A DNA stretch of 64,000 bases from Bacteroidota bacterium (GTDB taxonomy: Bacteria > Bacteroidota > Bacteroidia > Chitinophagales > Saprospiraceae), in contig JAHEAR010000011.1 of NCBI GenBank assembly GCA_024642665.1, forward strand, positions 26,939-90,938. The letters are read 5' to 3'. A model generated the notes under the pieces. It made no database searches, was not told where the DNA came from, and saw nothing but the letters and a program-made list of their open reading frames with translations. This document shows, one piece after another, positions 44,614 to 53,400 of this stretch. How positions within the stretch are numbered: the stretch's first letter is position 1; each line of letters starts with the position of its first letter. The position numbers and the translations under genes were made by a program.

Positions 44614-46062
44614 CTAGTTGAGTTGAGAGGTAGCGATAGAATCCAAATTGATTTTGTCTGCAGTCTTTTTTGTTTCCGATATATTGTCAGGATTTAAATA
44701 TGCCGGCAAAGTCATCGTGAACGTTGAGCCCTTCCCTAAGGCACTATGTAAAGAAATTTTCCCTTTATGCTGATTGACCACTTCTGATACATAGCTAAGC
44801 CCCAGTCCATGTCCCTTCACATCATGTCGATTTGCCTGAGGAACCCGGTATAGTTTTTCAAATATTTTATCGTGATACACGGGTGCAATTCCGATCCCCT
44901 GATCCTGAATATCCAATCGTATGCTCCTGGTTTCTCTGGTTAAGGTCACATCAATCACCGGCGTCTTGCCTCCGTATTTAAGGGCATTGTCAATCAAATT
45001 GTAAAACACCCCACTCATATGAGTCTTGTCCCCAAGAATTATAAAGTCTTCTCCGACTTGTCTGAAATCAACGGCTGCATGTTTGTCTTCAAACTGCACT
45101 TTCATACGTTCCATCACCTCCTCCAGCACCGCCTTAACATCCATTTGTTCAAAGTGTCCCTGAGGCACTCGATTATTAAGTATGCGCTCTACCAAAATGG
45201 ACAGTCGATTCAGTTCGCGCTGACAGATATCAATATAGCGTCGGCTTTGCATACTTTGCAATTCACTGGACATATTCAGCGATTCGAGGGCCACCCCTGC
45301 CGTTGTGATGGGCGTCTTTAATTCGTGGGTGATATTACCGACAAATTCATCCCGAAGCGCATTCAGTTGAATCTGTTTTCGAAGATTTTTCCAGATATAA
45401 TAAAAGGCTGCCCCAACCATCATCCAAAGAAAAAAAGCAAAACCGAAATGGGGTATCAGTCCCTGAAATATATCCGCTTTATAATTTGGATTTATCAGTG
45501 CAATATTCTTGTCCGTACTGATATCAAACTGTGGAATACTCATGGCCTCTCCGACGGTCGTATCACTTCCTTGCCAGGAGATTAAATGGTATTCGGCGAA
45601 TTCTCCGGTGCTATCTTCCAGCTGTATGCGATGCATCACCATCTCACTCAATGTCTTGACGGGGGTATCCACTCCTGCTATTCCAGTGGTCAGTTCTTTT
45701 AATAATTTTCCTCTGAACTGATGCCTTTGACTCGGTTTGAAACGGGCGGTTTCCAATATCTTTTCAGGCGGACAATCTTCTGCCCCTTTCAATGAATCGC
45801 CCATACTGAAGATAAATCTAAACTTATGGGCACTATTGGAATCTTCGTAATTGTAGGTTGGATATGCTGAAAGTCTGGAGAAAATAAGTGAGTCTTCAAC
45901 GTCTCGCATGGAGGTAAACATTACTTGGGTCAGTTTATCCTCCATTCCGCGATAAGCATCCTGGTACTCATTGTTGAGCCACAGATATTCGAGGACTCCC
46001 AGCAAAAGCATGCTGACAATCATCAGAAATCTGGCAAGGGATATATCGATATGGTTACGCAT
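44614..46062 (-). CDS. Two-TM sensor histidine kinase
   Basis: The 482-residue protein has membrane helices at ~10-30 and ~202-224 around a periplasmic sensor of ~170 residues. HisKA is next, with His246 in GNITHELKTPI, then the HATPase domain with NLIDNALKYGG (N box), DQGIGIAP (G1) and GHGLGLSYVSEV (G2). It should phosphorylate the regulator encoded 12 bp downstream. The periplasmic sensor is not recognised. The gene is divergent from the GLPGLI gene across 121 bp, an arrangement consistent with envelope-stress control of outer-membrane proteins. Confidence 0.93.
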   Translation of the reverse strand: MRNHIDISLARFLMIVSMLLLGVLEYLWLNNEYQDAYRGMEDKLTQVMFTSMRDVEDSLIFSRLSAYPTYNYEDSNSAHKFRFIFSMGDSLKGAEDCPPEKILETARFKPSQRHQFRGKLLKELTTGIAGVDTPVKTLSEMVMHRIQLEDSTGEFAEYHLISWQGSDTTVGEAMSIPQFDISTDKNIALINPNYKADIFQGLIPHFGFAFFLWMMVGAAFYYIWKNLRKQIQLNALRDEFVGNITHELKTPITTAGVALESLNMSSELQSMQSRRYIDICQRELNRLSILVERILNNRVPQGHFEQMDVKAVLEEVMERMKVQFEDKHAAVDFRQVGEDFIILGDKTHMSGVFYNLIDNALKYGGKTPVIDVTLTRETRSIRLDIQDQGIGIAPVYHDKIFEKLYRVPQANRHDVKGHGLGLSYVSEVVNQHKGKISLHSALGKGSTFTMTLPAYLNPDNISETKKTADKINLDSIATSQLN

Positions 46063-46183
46063 CGTATCAACAAAAATAGGACAGATCGTGTTAGGGTGTG
46101 GAATTCATTAACAATAATTAACCTTATTCAAGGAACGGGGACGCATTTAGCATGTACCTTAGCACTTTAAATTAATCTATCAT

Positions 46184-46924
46184 ATGAAATACGTACTTGT
46201 CCTCCTTCTGTTTTCAGGGATTTTTACTGCAAATGCCCAAACCACCGGGATGATCATTTTTGAAGAAAAAACTGACCTGCACAAAATGTTGCCCCCGGAG
46301 CGGGAGGATATGAAAGATATGATCCCGCACTACAATACTTCAAAGTTTGAATTTATTTTCTCTGAAACTGAATCTATCTACAAACCCAAAAAAGAGGAAG
46401 AATTGACAGATAATGAAGCCATGCAGGGCGGCGGTATGCGCATGCGTTTTGGTGGTCGTGGAAACCGAGTCGTCTATAAAAATCTCGATTTGGATACAGT
46501 GATTGATTCAAGGGAATTTATGCAAAAGCAATTTCTGGTGGTGGGTGTCCCACAACAACGCAAGTGGAAAATTGGCAAGAATCAAAAGGAGATTCTTGGT
46601 TACAATTGCATGGAAGCCTCTTTTCAGGAAGATTCTACGCATCAATATGTAGCCTGGTTCACGCCTTTGATCGCTATCTCCAATGGGCCTGCGGACTTTC
46701 AGTATCTGCCTGGTATGATTCTGCAGATTGATATGAACGATGGGGAAAGAACGATTACCGCTACGGAAATATCTATGGAACCCATCGATCCATTAGCTCT
46801 TGAAGCTCCAAAGAAAGGGAAGGAAGTAACGGCTGAAGAATTCGAAGCCATCCAACAGGAAAAATTAAAAGAAATGGGTGGTCAGCCGGGACCCGGTGGT
46901 CACATGATGTTTATAAGAGGTTAA
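46184..46924 (+). CDS. GLPGLI-family exported protein
   Basis: The 246-residue protein begins with a signal peptide (MKYVLVLLLFSGIFTANAQ). It contains the family hallmark as FQYLPGMILQIDMNDGERTITA, after YVAWFTPLIAISNGPADF. GLPGLI proteins are periplasmic Bacteroidota proteins of unknown function, usually encoded beside outer-membrane beta-barrel proteins, as here. A Gly/Met/Arg-rich loop (MQGGGMRMRFGGRGNR) and a Gly/Pro-rich C-terminus with GGHMMF are unusual and could bind metal, which is speculation. It is 33 bp upstream of the beta-barrel gene on the same strand. Confidence 0.88.
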   Translation: MKYVLVLLLFSGIFTANAQTTGMIIFEEKTDLHKMLPPEREDMKDMIPHYNTSKFEFIFSETESIYKPKKEEELTDNEAMQGGGMRMRFGGRGNRVVYKNLDLDTVIDSREFMQKQFLVVGVPQQRKWKIGKNQKEILGYNCMEASFQEDSTHQYVAWFTPLIAISNGPADFQYLPGMILQIDMNDGERTITATEISMEPIDPLALEAPKKGKEVTAEEFEAIQQEKLKEMGGQPGPGGHMMFIRG

Positions 46925-46957
46925 AATCTTCATTTAAAAAAAACAATTCGAATACCC

Positions 46958-49735
46958 ATGACAATGACACCTCTGAGGAGATTGCCACTTCTTATTCTAT
47001 TTTTGATATCTTCCATCGCTGTATTTGGGCAGGTCAGTAAGACCACTTTTACCGGCTCGATTCAGGATGAAGCCGAGCTTCCCATTCCCGGGGCAACGCT
47101 TATGATTCTGGATCCGGTCGATTCGACGCTGATCCAATTTGGGACCTCCAATGCGCAAGGCACCTTTACCATCAAAAACGTTGCGAAAGGAGAGTATCTG
47201 TTGAATGTTACATTCTTAGGTATGGACCCGATCTTCAAATCGATCACTTCCGGCAATGCAGAAAATGAAGATATTGGCGTCATCCAACTTCAGCCGAAGA
47301 CTAATATTCTCAACGAAGTCCAGGTAAAGGCAGATTTTGTTCCGATTGAAATTACGAAAGACACGATATCCTATAATGCAGATGCTTTTAAAACCCAGCC
47401 GAATGCCGTCGTAGAGGATCTGTTGAAAAAACTTCCCGGTGTGGAAGTAGCGTCAGACGGATCGATAAAAGCACAGGGAGAAGATGTACAAAATGTGTTT
47501 GTCGATGGCAAAGAGTTTTTTGGATCTGACCCCAAAATGGCCACAAAAAATCTTCCTGCCAATGCGGTTAAAAAAGTAAAGGTCTACGATAAGCAATCGG
47601 ACATGTCAGAATTTACCGGCATTGATGATGGCCAGCGCTCCAAGACCATTGATCTGGTTTTAAAAGAAGAATTTAAGAAGGGTTTATTTGGCACAGCGGA
47701 AGCCGGTTATGGAACAGATGAACGTTATAATGCTAAAGCCTCGATCAACCGTTTTAGTAAAACAAGTCAACTCTCCTTTCTGGGACAGGCCAATAATATA
47801 AATGATCAGGGATTCTCCTTTACGGACATTGTCAATTTTGCAGGTGGTATGAAAGGTATGTCCTCGGGTGGTGGACGAAGCTCGCTAAACAGCAATTTAC
47901 CATTCAATGAAGGCACCAGTGATGGTCTTGTCAAAACGGCTGCAGGTGGCTTAAATTTCAACTGGCAAAAGAGTAAAAAATTTAATCTTCGATCCAGTTA
48001 CTTTGTCAATAGTATTGATAAAAACCTGATTCAAAATTCCTATCGACAGAACATTTCCGAAAACCCATTCAACACCAATGAAGACAGTGATGACAATACC
48101 AAAAACCTGTCCCACAGTATTTCATTGTTTTCTGATATAAAGCCGGACTCATTCAATCAGGTAAAAGCAAACCTAAGTCTGAATTTTGGTCGTGGTGATG
48201 GCGACAATGAGACTTTTCTACAGAACCTTTTACCGGATAATATGCTCACCAGCCAGTCTCAAAATTTTACCAACAATACGGCCGACAACCTCACGGTGAA
48301 TGGCGGGGCCACGTATATCAAAAGACTTGGCAATAAAGGAAGAAACTTTTCTTTAGGGGGCACCGTAAATATCGGAGACCAAAACAATGACAGCAAACTG
48401 GATGCGTTGACAGAATACTTTAATACAGGGAATTCGGATCTCATCGATCAACTTCAATATACTGTGTCTGACAATGTAAATATCGGAGGGACTTTTTCGT
48501 ACACAGAACCTTTGAAAAAACGAAGATTTTTGGAGTTTAATTATGATATCAGACATCAGAAAACTGATTACGACCACCTGGTAAGCGATATTGAAAATGC
48601 CATTGAGATTAAAAATGACACGTTGTCAAACCGTTATTCTTCGACCTTCTATTATCATCGTCCCGGGGTAACATTTCAATACAGCGGTGAGATCAACACC
48701 ATCAATGCCGGATTGGAATATCAAATATCAGAACTGAATGGCGTACTCAGTAGAAGCGATGATAATATCAAACAATCGTACAATAATTTCCTTCCTAAAT
48801 TTAGCTGGCGCTCCAATATGGGAAATGGAAAATATCTGCGACTGAATTATGATACGGATATCAACGCGCCATCGATCACTCAGCTTTCCCCTGTGATCGA
48901 CAACTCAAACCCGCTTCAGGTATATATTGGTAATCCGGGCCTTGATGCGGAATATGAACACTCGGTCAGAATCGGCTATCATTCATTTAGTCAGTTTTCG
49001 AATACCAGTTTTTTTGCATCAATCAATGGTTCGTTGACACACAACAAAATCATTACCTCAAGATTTTTTAATCAGGATTTCAGAGAGGTATCTACACCCA
49101 TTAATATTGATAACGAATCCGGGTTGAACGTGTATGCTTCCTATGGACGACCCTTCAAACCTATTCACAGTCGGTTCAATGTGAATGCAAGAGTTGGTTT
49201 GACCAATACGCAAAATGTGGTTGGGACGGATCTGGTCGATGTCAATCGATGGAGTCAAATGGTTGGCCTCACAATAACCAATTTAAACTCGGAAGTATTA
49301 GAATACAGGCTAGGCGGAGAATGGACGTTTACCAACAATATCTATAAGTCTGATGGAGCATTGGATCAAAACACCCTTTTGCAAAACTACTTTGCTGATG
49401 TCACGCTGACCATTTGGAAAAAATGGAAACTTACCGCTGCTTATGATTACAAGACCTATACCAGTGATCAGTTTTCAGATCGTCAGACTTTGCCTCTGAT
49501 GACAGCTTCTATCTCCCGCTTTATCCTAAAGGATGATAAGGGACAACTCAAATTTTCTGTCTTTGATGTGCTGAATGAAAACAAAGGTGTCTCCATTACC
49601 GCCAATCCAAACTATCTGGAAAGTATCACTTCCAATTCCATTGGACAATATGCTATGTTATCTTTTATATATTCCATTCGTGGTGCGGGAATGACTCCTC
49701 CGGGGGGTGGTTTTCAGTATAGGAGACATCCTTGA
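46958..49735 (+). CDS. Outer-membrane beta-barrel protein with CarboxypepD_reg-like domain
   Basis: The 925-residue protein starts with a signal peptide (LPLLILFLISSIAVFGQ), then a carboxypeptidase-regulatory-like domain (~27-110, TFTGSIQDEAELPIPGATLMI, GEYLLNVTFLGM). A TonB-plug-like region (VEDLLKKLPGVEVASDGSI, VFVDGKEFFGSDP) precedes a C-terminal barrel of the OMP_b-brl_3 type. Proteins of this family resemble TonB-dependent receptors but often lack a clear TonB box. It should import or sense an unknown ligand in the outer membrane, together with the GLPGLI protein, under control of the divergent two-component pair. The Gly/Pro-rich C-terminus (GAGMTPPGGGFQYRRHP) is short of a typical aromatic end. 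Confidence 0.9.
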   Translation: MTMTPLRRLPLLILFLISSIAVFGQVSKTTFTGSIQDEAELPIPGATLMILDPVDSTLIQFGTSNAQGTFTIKNVAKGEYLLNVTFLGMDPIFKSITSGNAENEDIGVIQLQPKTNILNEVQVKADFVPIEITKDTISYNADAFKTQPNAVVEDLLKKLPGVEVASDGSIKAQGEDVQNVFVDGKEFFGSDPKMATKNLPANAVKKVKVYDKQSDMSEFTGIDDGQRSKTIDLVLKEEFKKGLFGTAEAGYGTDERYNAKASINRFSKTSQLSFLGQANNINDQGFSFTDIVNFAGGMKGMSSGGGRSSLNSNLPFNEGTSDGLVKTAAGGLNFNWQKSKKFNLRSSYFVNSIDKNLIQNSYRQNISENPFNTNEDSDDNTKNLSHSISLFSDIKPDSFNQVKANLSLNFGRGDGDNETFLQNLLPDNMLTSQSQNFTNNTADNLTVNGGATYIKRLGNKGRNFSLGGTVNIGDQNNDSKLDALTEYFNTGNSDLIDQLQYTVSDNVNIGGTFSYTEPLKKRRFLEFNYDIRHQKTDYDHLVSDIENAIEIKNDTLSNRYSSTFYYHRPGVTFQYSGEINTINAGLEYQISELNGVLSRSDDNIKQSYNNFLPKFSWRSNMGNGKYLRLNYDTDINAPSITQLSPVIDNSNPLQVYIGNPGLDAEYEHSVRIGYHSFSQFSNTSFFASINGSLTHNKIITSRFFNQDFREVSTPINIDNESGLNVYASYGRPFKPIHSRFNVNARVGLTNTQNVVGTDLVDVNRWSQMVGLTITNLNSEVLEYRLGGEWTFTNNIYKSDGALDQNTLLQNYFADVTLTIWKKWKLTAAYDYKTYTSDQFSDRQTLPLMTASISRFILKDDKGQLKFSVFDVLNENKGVSITANPNYLESITSNSIGQYAMLSFIYSIRGAGMTPPGGGFQYRRHP

Positions 49736-49848
49736 TTAGTGAAAGCAGAAAATCGAAGCACAGCCTAGACCCTGTGTACGGACGAAGGAAGTTATACAGG
49801 GGTGATGGGGTGATTTTTTAATCAGCGACCTATGGCCTAATACTCTTA

Positions 49849-49897
49849 GCCCTACGCCCTTTGCCCCATGCCCCATGCCCCATGCTCCATGCCTTTT
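49849..49897. repeat. Heptanucleotide tract, 7 units (C-rich on +)
   Basis: GCCCTAC, GCCCTTT, three GCCCCAT, GCTCCAT and GCCTTTT follow in phase and run into the first 121-bp unit. Confidence 0.82.
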
Positions 49898-50251
49898 GCC
49901 CCCGACCCCTAAAGGGGAGAATACACTCCGTACCTGATGCCTTCTGCCTTCCGCTTAGCTTAACACCTTGATCCACGCCCCGCGCCCTTTGCCCTTTGCT
50001 CTACGCCCTTTGCCTTTTGCCCCCGACCCCTAAAGGGGAGAATACACTCCGTACCTGATGCTTTTTGCCTTCCGCTTAGCTTAACACCTTGCTCCACGCC
50101 CCGCGCCCTTTGCCCTTTGCTCTACGCCCTTTGCCTTTTGCCCCCGACCCCTAAAGGGGAGAATACACTCCGTACCTGATGCCTTCTGCCTTCCGCTTAG
50201 CTTAACACCTTGCTCCACGCCCCGCGCCCTTTGCCCTTTGCTCTACGCCCT
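49890..50251. repeat. 121-bp tandem repeat, three near-identical copies
   Basis: The CCCCTAAAGGGG core recurs at 49906, 50027 and 50148, exactly 121 bp apart; identity breaks at 49889 on the left and 50252 on the right, giving 2.99 units. Only a few substitutions separate the copies, such as TTGATCC in copy 1 against TTGCTCC in copies 2 and 3. Each unit contains heptads (GCTCCAC, GCCCCGC, GCCCTTT, GCTCTAC) and the hairpin core. Near-identity indicates recent duplication. Confidence 0.92.
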
Positions 50252-50296
50252 AGGCTCCATGCCCCTTGCCCCATGCTCCCCGCCCCTTTGCTCAAT
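50212..50296. repeat. Heptanucleotide tract, 12 units, ending in a promoter
   Basis: From the third 121-bp unit onward, GCTCCAC, GCCCCGC, two GCCCTTT, GCTCTAC, GCCCTAG, GCTCCAT, GCCCCTT, GCCCCAT and GCTCCCC run in phase. An 8-bp unit (GCCCCTTT) and GCTCAAT complete it. The TTG at 50288-50290, at the junction of the last two units, is the -33 element of the downstream promoter. Confidence 0.82.
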
Positions 50297-50317
50297 CACA
50301 TTGAAATTTTACCTTTG
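50288..50317 (+). promoter_or_regulatory. Consensus promoter for the SprB-repeat/OmpA gene
   Basis: TTG (50288-50290), 19 bp, then TACCTTTG (50310-50317), an exact TAnnTTTG match. Transcription from about 50324 gives a leader of about 170 nt to the ATG at 50495. The -33 element belongs to the heptad tract. Confidence 0.6.
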
Positions 50318-50494
50318 CAGCATCAAAAAAGTCCTGATCTCCCTTATTTTATTGAGATCAAGGTAAAAATCATCTTTTGTTAACAATATTAGATTCCCGG
50401 AAATCTGAAAAACATCTGCATAAAGAATACCGTTTATGCCTATTAAGAGCCCTATTTGGCTGATTTTCAACAATTCCACCGCTGCACAAGAAAA

Positions 50495-53400
50495 ATGAAT
50501 AAGTCATTCTACAAGCTATTATTTATCCTTCTCATTGCCTTTCATCTGGCACCTACTGTTTCTGCACAGGAACAAGTATTGGTGGTCGAGCGATGCAAGG
50601 CCCTCAATCAAAAGAGCCCAATCAACAATATATGGGTGGATGAAGAAAACATCAAGTGGGTCTCAAATACAGATGGTTTGCATAAAGTCCTTGCCATCGA
50701 CTTGGTACAAAAGGTTTCAATTCCAGCGGGTACCACTTCTCTTTTGACCATACGCGGCGGCAATGCAAATATTGAATGGAATACAGCAGAAATGCAATCC
50801 CTCCTTGGTGGTGTAGAAATATCAAGTGCGTCTTACGATCCTTCTTCAAAATCCATTTGGATAGGCACACAACGTGAAGGAGCCTTTCAGGTAGCTTTAT
50901 CCCCTCTTCGCATCCTACAACAATTTAATATAAAGAATAAAAAGCTATCCTCCAATCAAATTAATGATATCTATATTCAAAAGGATGGCAAAGCCTGGAT
51001 AGCGACAGATGATGGGATGCTTTCCGGTAATGGGTCTAAATGGTCGCTTGAAGAACGGTACTTAAATTTTGTTGGTGTGGATGCATGGGGAGATAATTTA
51101 TGGATACTCGGGGATGACTTTTTATGGCAGGTTGATCAAAGAGGCAAATGGAATCCGGTCGCTATCGAACTTAAAAATGTTGAAGGTAAATTAAGAGATA
51201 TTGCCGTTGATGCAAGAGGCCGTATATGGATTGCATCCAACATGATGACCGGCTATGATGTCTCTCTTACGAAATATCAGGAGTTTGGCCCGGGACAATA
51301 TTTCACAAGTCAATATGTCAATTGCCTGGATGTCGATCATGATGGATCTATCTGGACCGGAACAGATGATAAAGGACTATACCTCATCCAATGGGAGTCT
51401 GCCATGACTGCTAATATTGTGATGGACACTCCGCTGGATTGTAAAAATTTGCAACCAACTGCCGTACTTTCTGCTAAAGTCATTGGAGGCGAAGCTCCGC
51501 GTATCTATCAATGGAGTACAGGTGCAAGTGATGAAAAAATTTCCGGACTCGCAGCAGGTAAATATTCTCTGACAGTAACGGATGCAAAAGGAATCATTAA
51601 AACAGCGGAATACGAAATACCGGATCCTTCAATCACCTTGGCTTTTGAAGTTGTCCGATCTTCTTCCGGTGCTGCTGAAGGAGACGGCAGCGTCAATCTA
51701 TTAGTCAATGGGGGTAGTGGACAAATGACCTATCTGTGGGATAATGGGGAGAAAAAACAACTTGCAGAAAAACTTACCACCGGTACCCACTCCGTGACGG
51801 TGACCGATGAAAACGGATGTTCGGCCACCACCGCCTTTAGTGTCACGGAAAAAGTACTGCCGCTTTCTGTAACGCTAAATGTATTAGCTGATAACAAATG
51901 TGCAAACGGTGCTATTGGTGAAATTGAAGCAGTGGTCAGTGGAGGAAAACCACCCATCAAATATCAATGGAGTGAGAAAGGAGCTATTGAGAAAAAAATA
52001 ACGAATCGAACCGCCGGTGAATATTCCGTGACGGTTGCAGACGCTGCAGGACAAACGGCAACAGGTTTTGCCACAGTCACAGCTCCCCAAGCGCTTGAGG
52101 CATATTTTGAAAATATCTCAGCTGCAAAATTAGGCGTAGACAATGGTCATGCACAGGTAAAAGTAGCAGGAGGCACCCCACCCTATAGTTACAAATGGGA
52201 TAATGGAGCTACCACCGAACAGGTGAAAAATCTTTCGTTTGGCAAACATACAATGACTATCACGGATGCAAACGGATGTACTGATGTACAAACGATTGAT
52301 ATTCTGGAAGACATAGCCATGCTGGGTGTCATCATCAAGGACGCAGGACAAATTAATTGCGCCGGTCAGGCAACCGGCTCCTTGCGTCTGGATATTTCCG
52401 GAGGAAAGGGACCTTATACCTATGCCTGGAGTGATGGCCAGACCACTGCGATGGCTGAAAAGCTCCCTGCCGGATATTACACTGTCACAGTTACTGATGT
52501 TACGGGGTCAACCTTCACTTCATCTTTTGATGTCACGCAACCGAGTCCTGTGACCGCGATAGCCACAGCCGATGCAGCTTCATCCACAAATGGAATGGAT
52601 GGAAAAGCATCGGTGAAAGGTAGTGGGGGAACAGGTACCTACAGCTATGTATGGGACAATGAGGAAATCAGTAATAAGGCCACTAAACTTACAGCAGGTT
52701 TGCATACAGTGACCGTTACAGATGCGGCTGGTTGCTCAACTACTGCCAGCGTGGAAATCAGTGAAAATATTCTTGCATTAGCTGTTACACTCGAGCAAAC
52801 CGAAAAGGTAAAATGCGCAGGAACTGCAGAAGGAGCAATTAATGCTCTTATCAAAGGAGGAAAAGATCCTTTCACCTATTCCTGGAGTAATGGATCTACT
52901 TCACCGTCGCTGGCTAATGTAGGCGATGGGTTGTATACCATCACGATCACAGATGTAACCGGGCATTCTGCTACTTCTGTTATTACCATCAATTCACCAA
53001 AACAATTGGTGGCTGAAGTGAATGTTGAAAAGTCCGCATCGACCAATCAGAGTGATGGAAAAGCCACTATCTCCGTAACTGGAGGAACCGGAAAATATAC
53101 TTATGCCTGGGACAATGGGGAACAAAATTCAAAAGCAGTTTCATTGGGTGCAGGAACGCATAAAGTCATCGTCACGGATGAAAATGGATGCACGGTAGAA
53201 AGTAGCGTAATCATCACTGAAAATATACTACCGCTATCCGTAATTGTTGAGCAATCTTCAGATATTAAATGTGCAAGTCAATCCACAGCATCCTTAACTG
53301 CGAAGGTTAATGGGGGTAAACCACCCTATGCCATTCAATGGAAAGGTCCCGGCAAAACATACACCGGTGAATCCATCAGTCAACTCGCTGCAGGACAGTA

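Larger units (their letters stand above)
49736..50494. other. Repeat-filled intergenic region, 759 bp
   Basis: There is no gene here. In order it contains a GTGATGGGGTGAT sequence (49802-49814), a 7-unit C-rich heptad tract, a 121-bp tandem repeat (three copies), further heptads to 50296, a consensus promoter (50288-50317) and a leader of about 170 nt. The leader has an inverted repeat TGATCTC/GAGATCA (50335-50360) and a near-palindrome AGATTCCCGGAAATCT (50391-50406). Confidence 0.7.

Noticed and set aside
49890-50251. CRISPR-like array
   Set aside because: The 121-bp units are contiguous with no variable spacers, and no cas gene is present.
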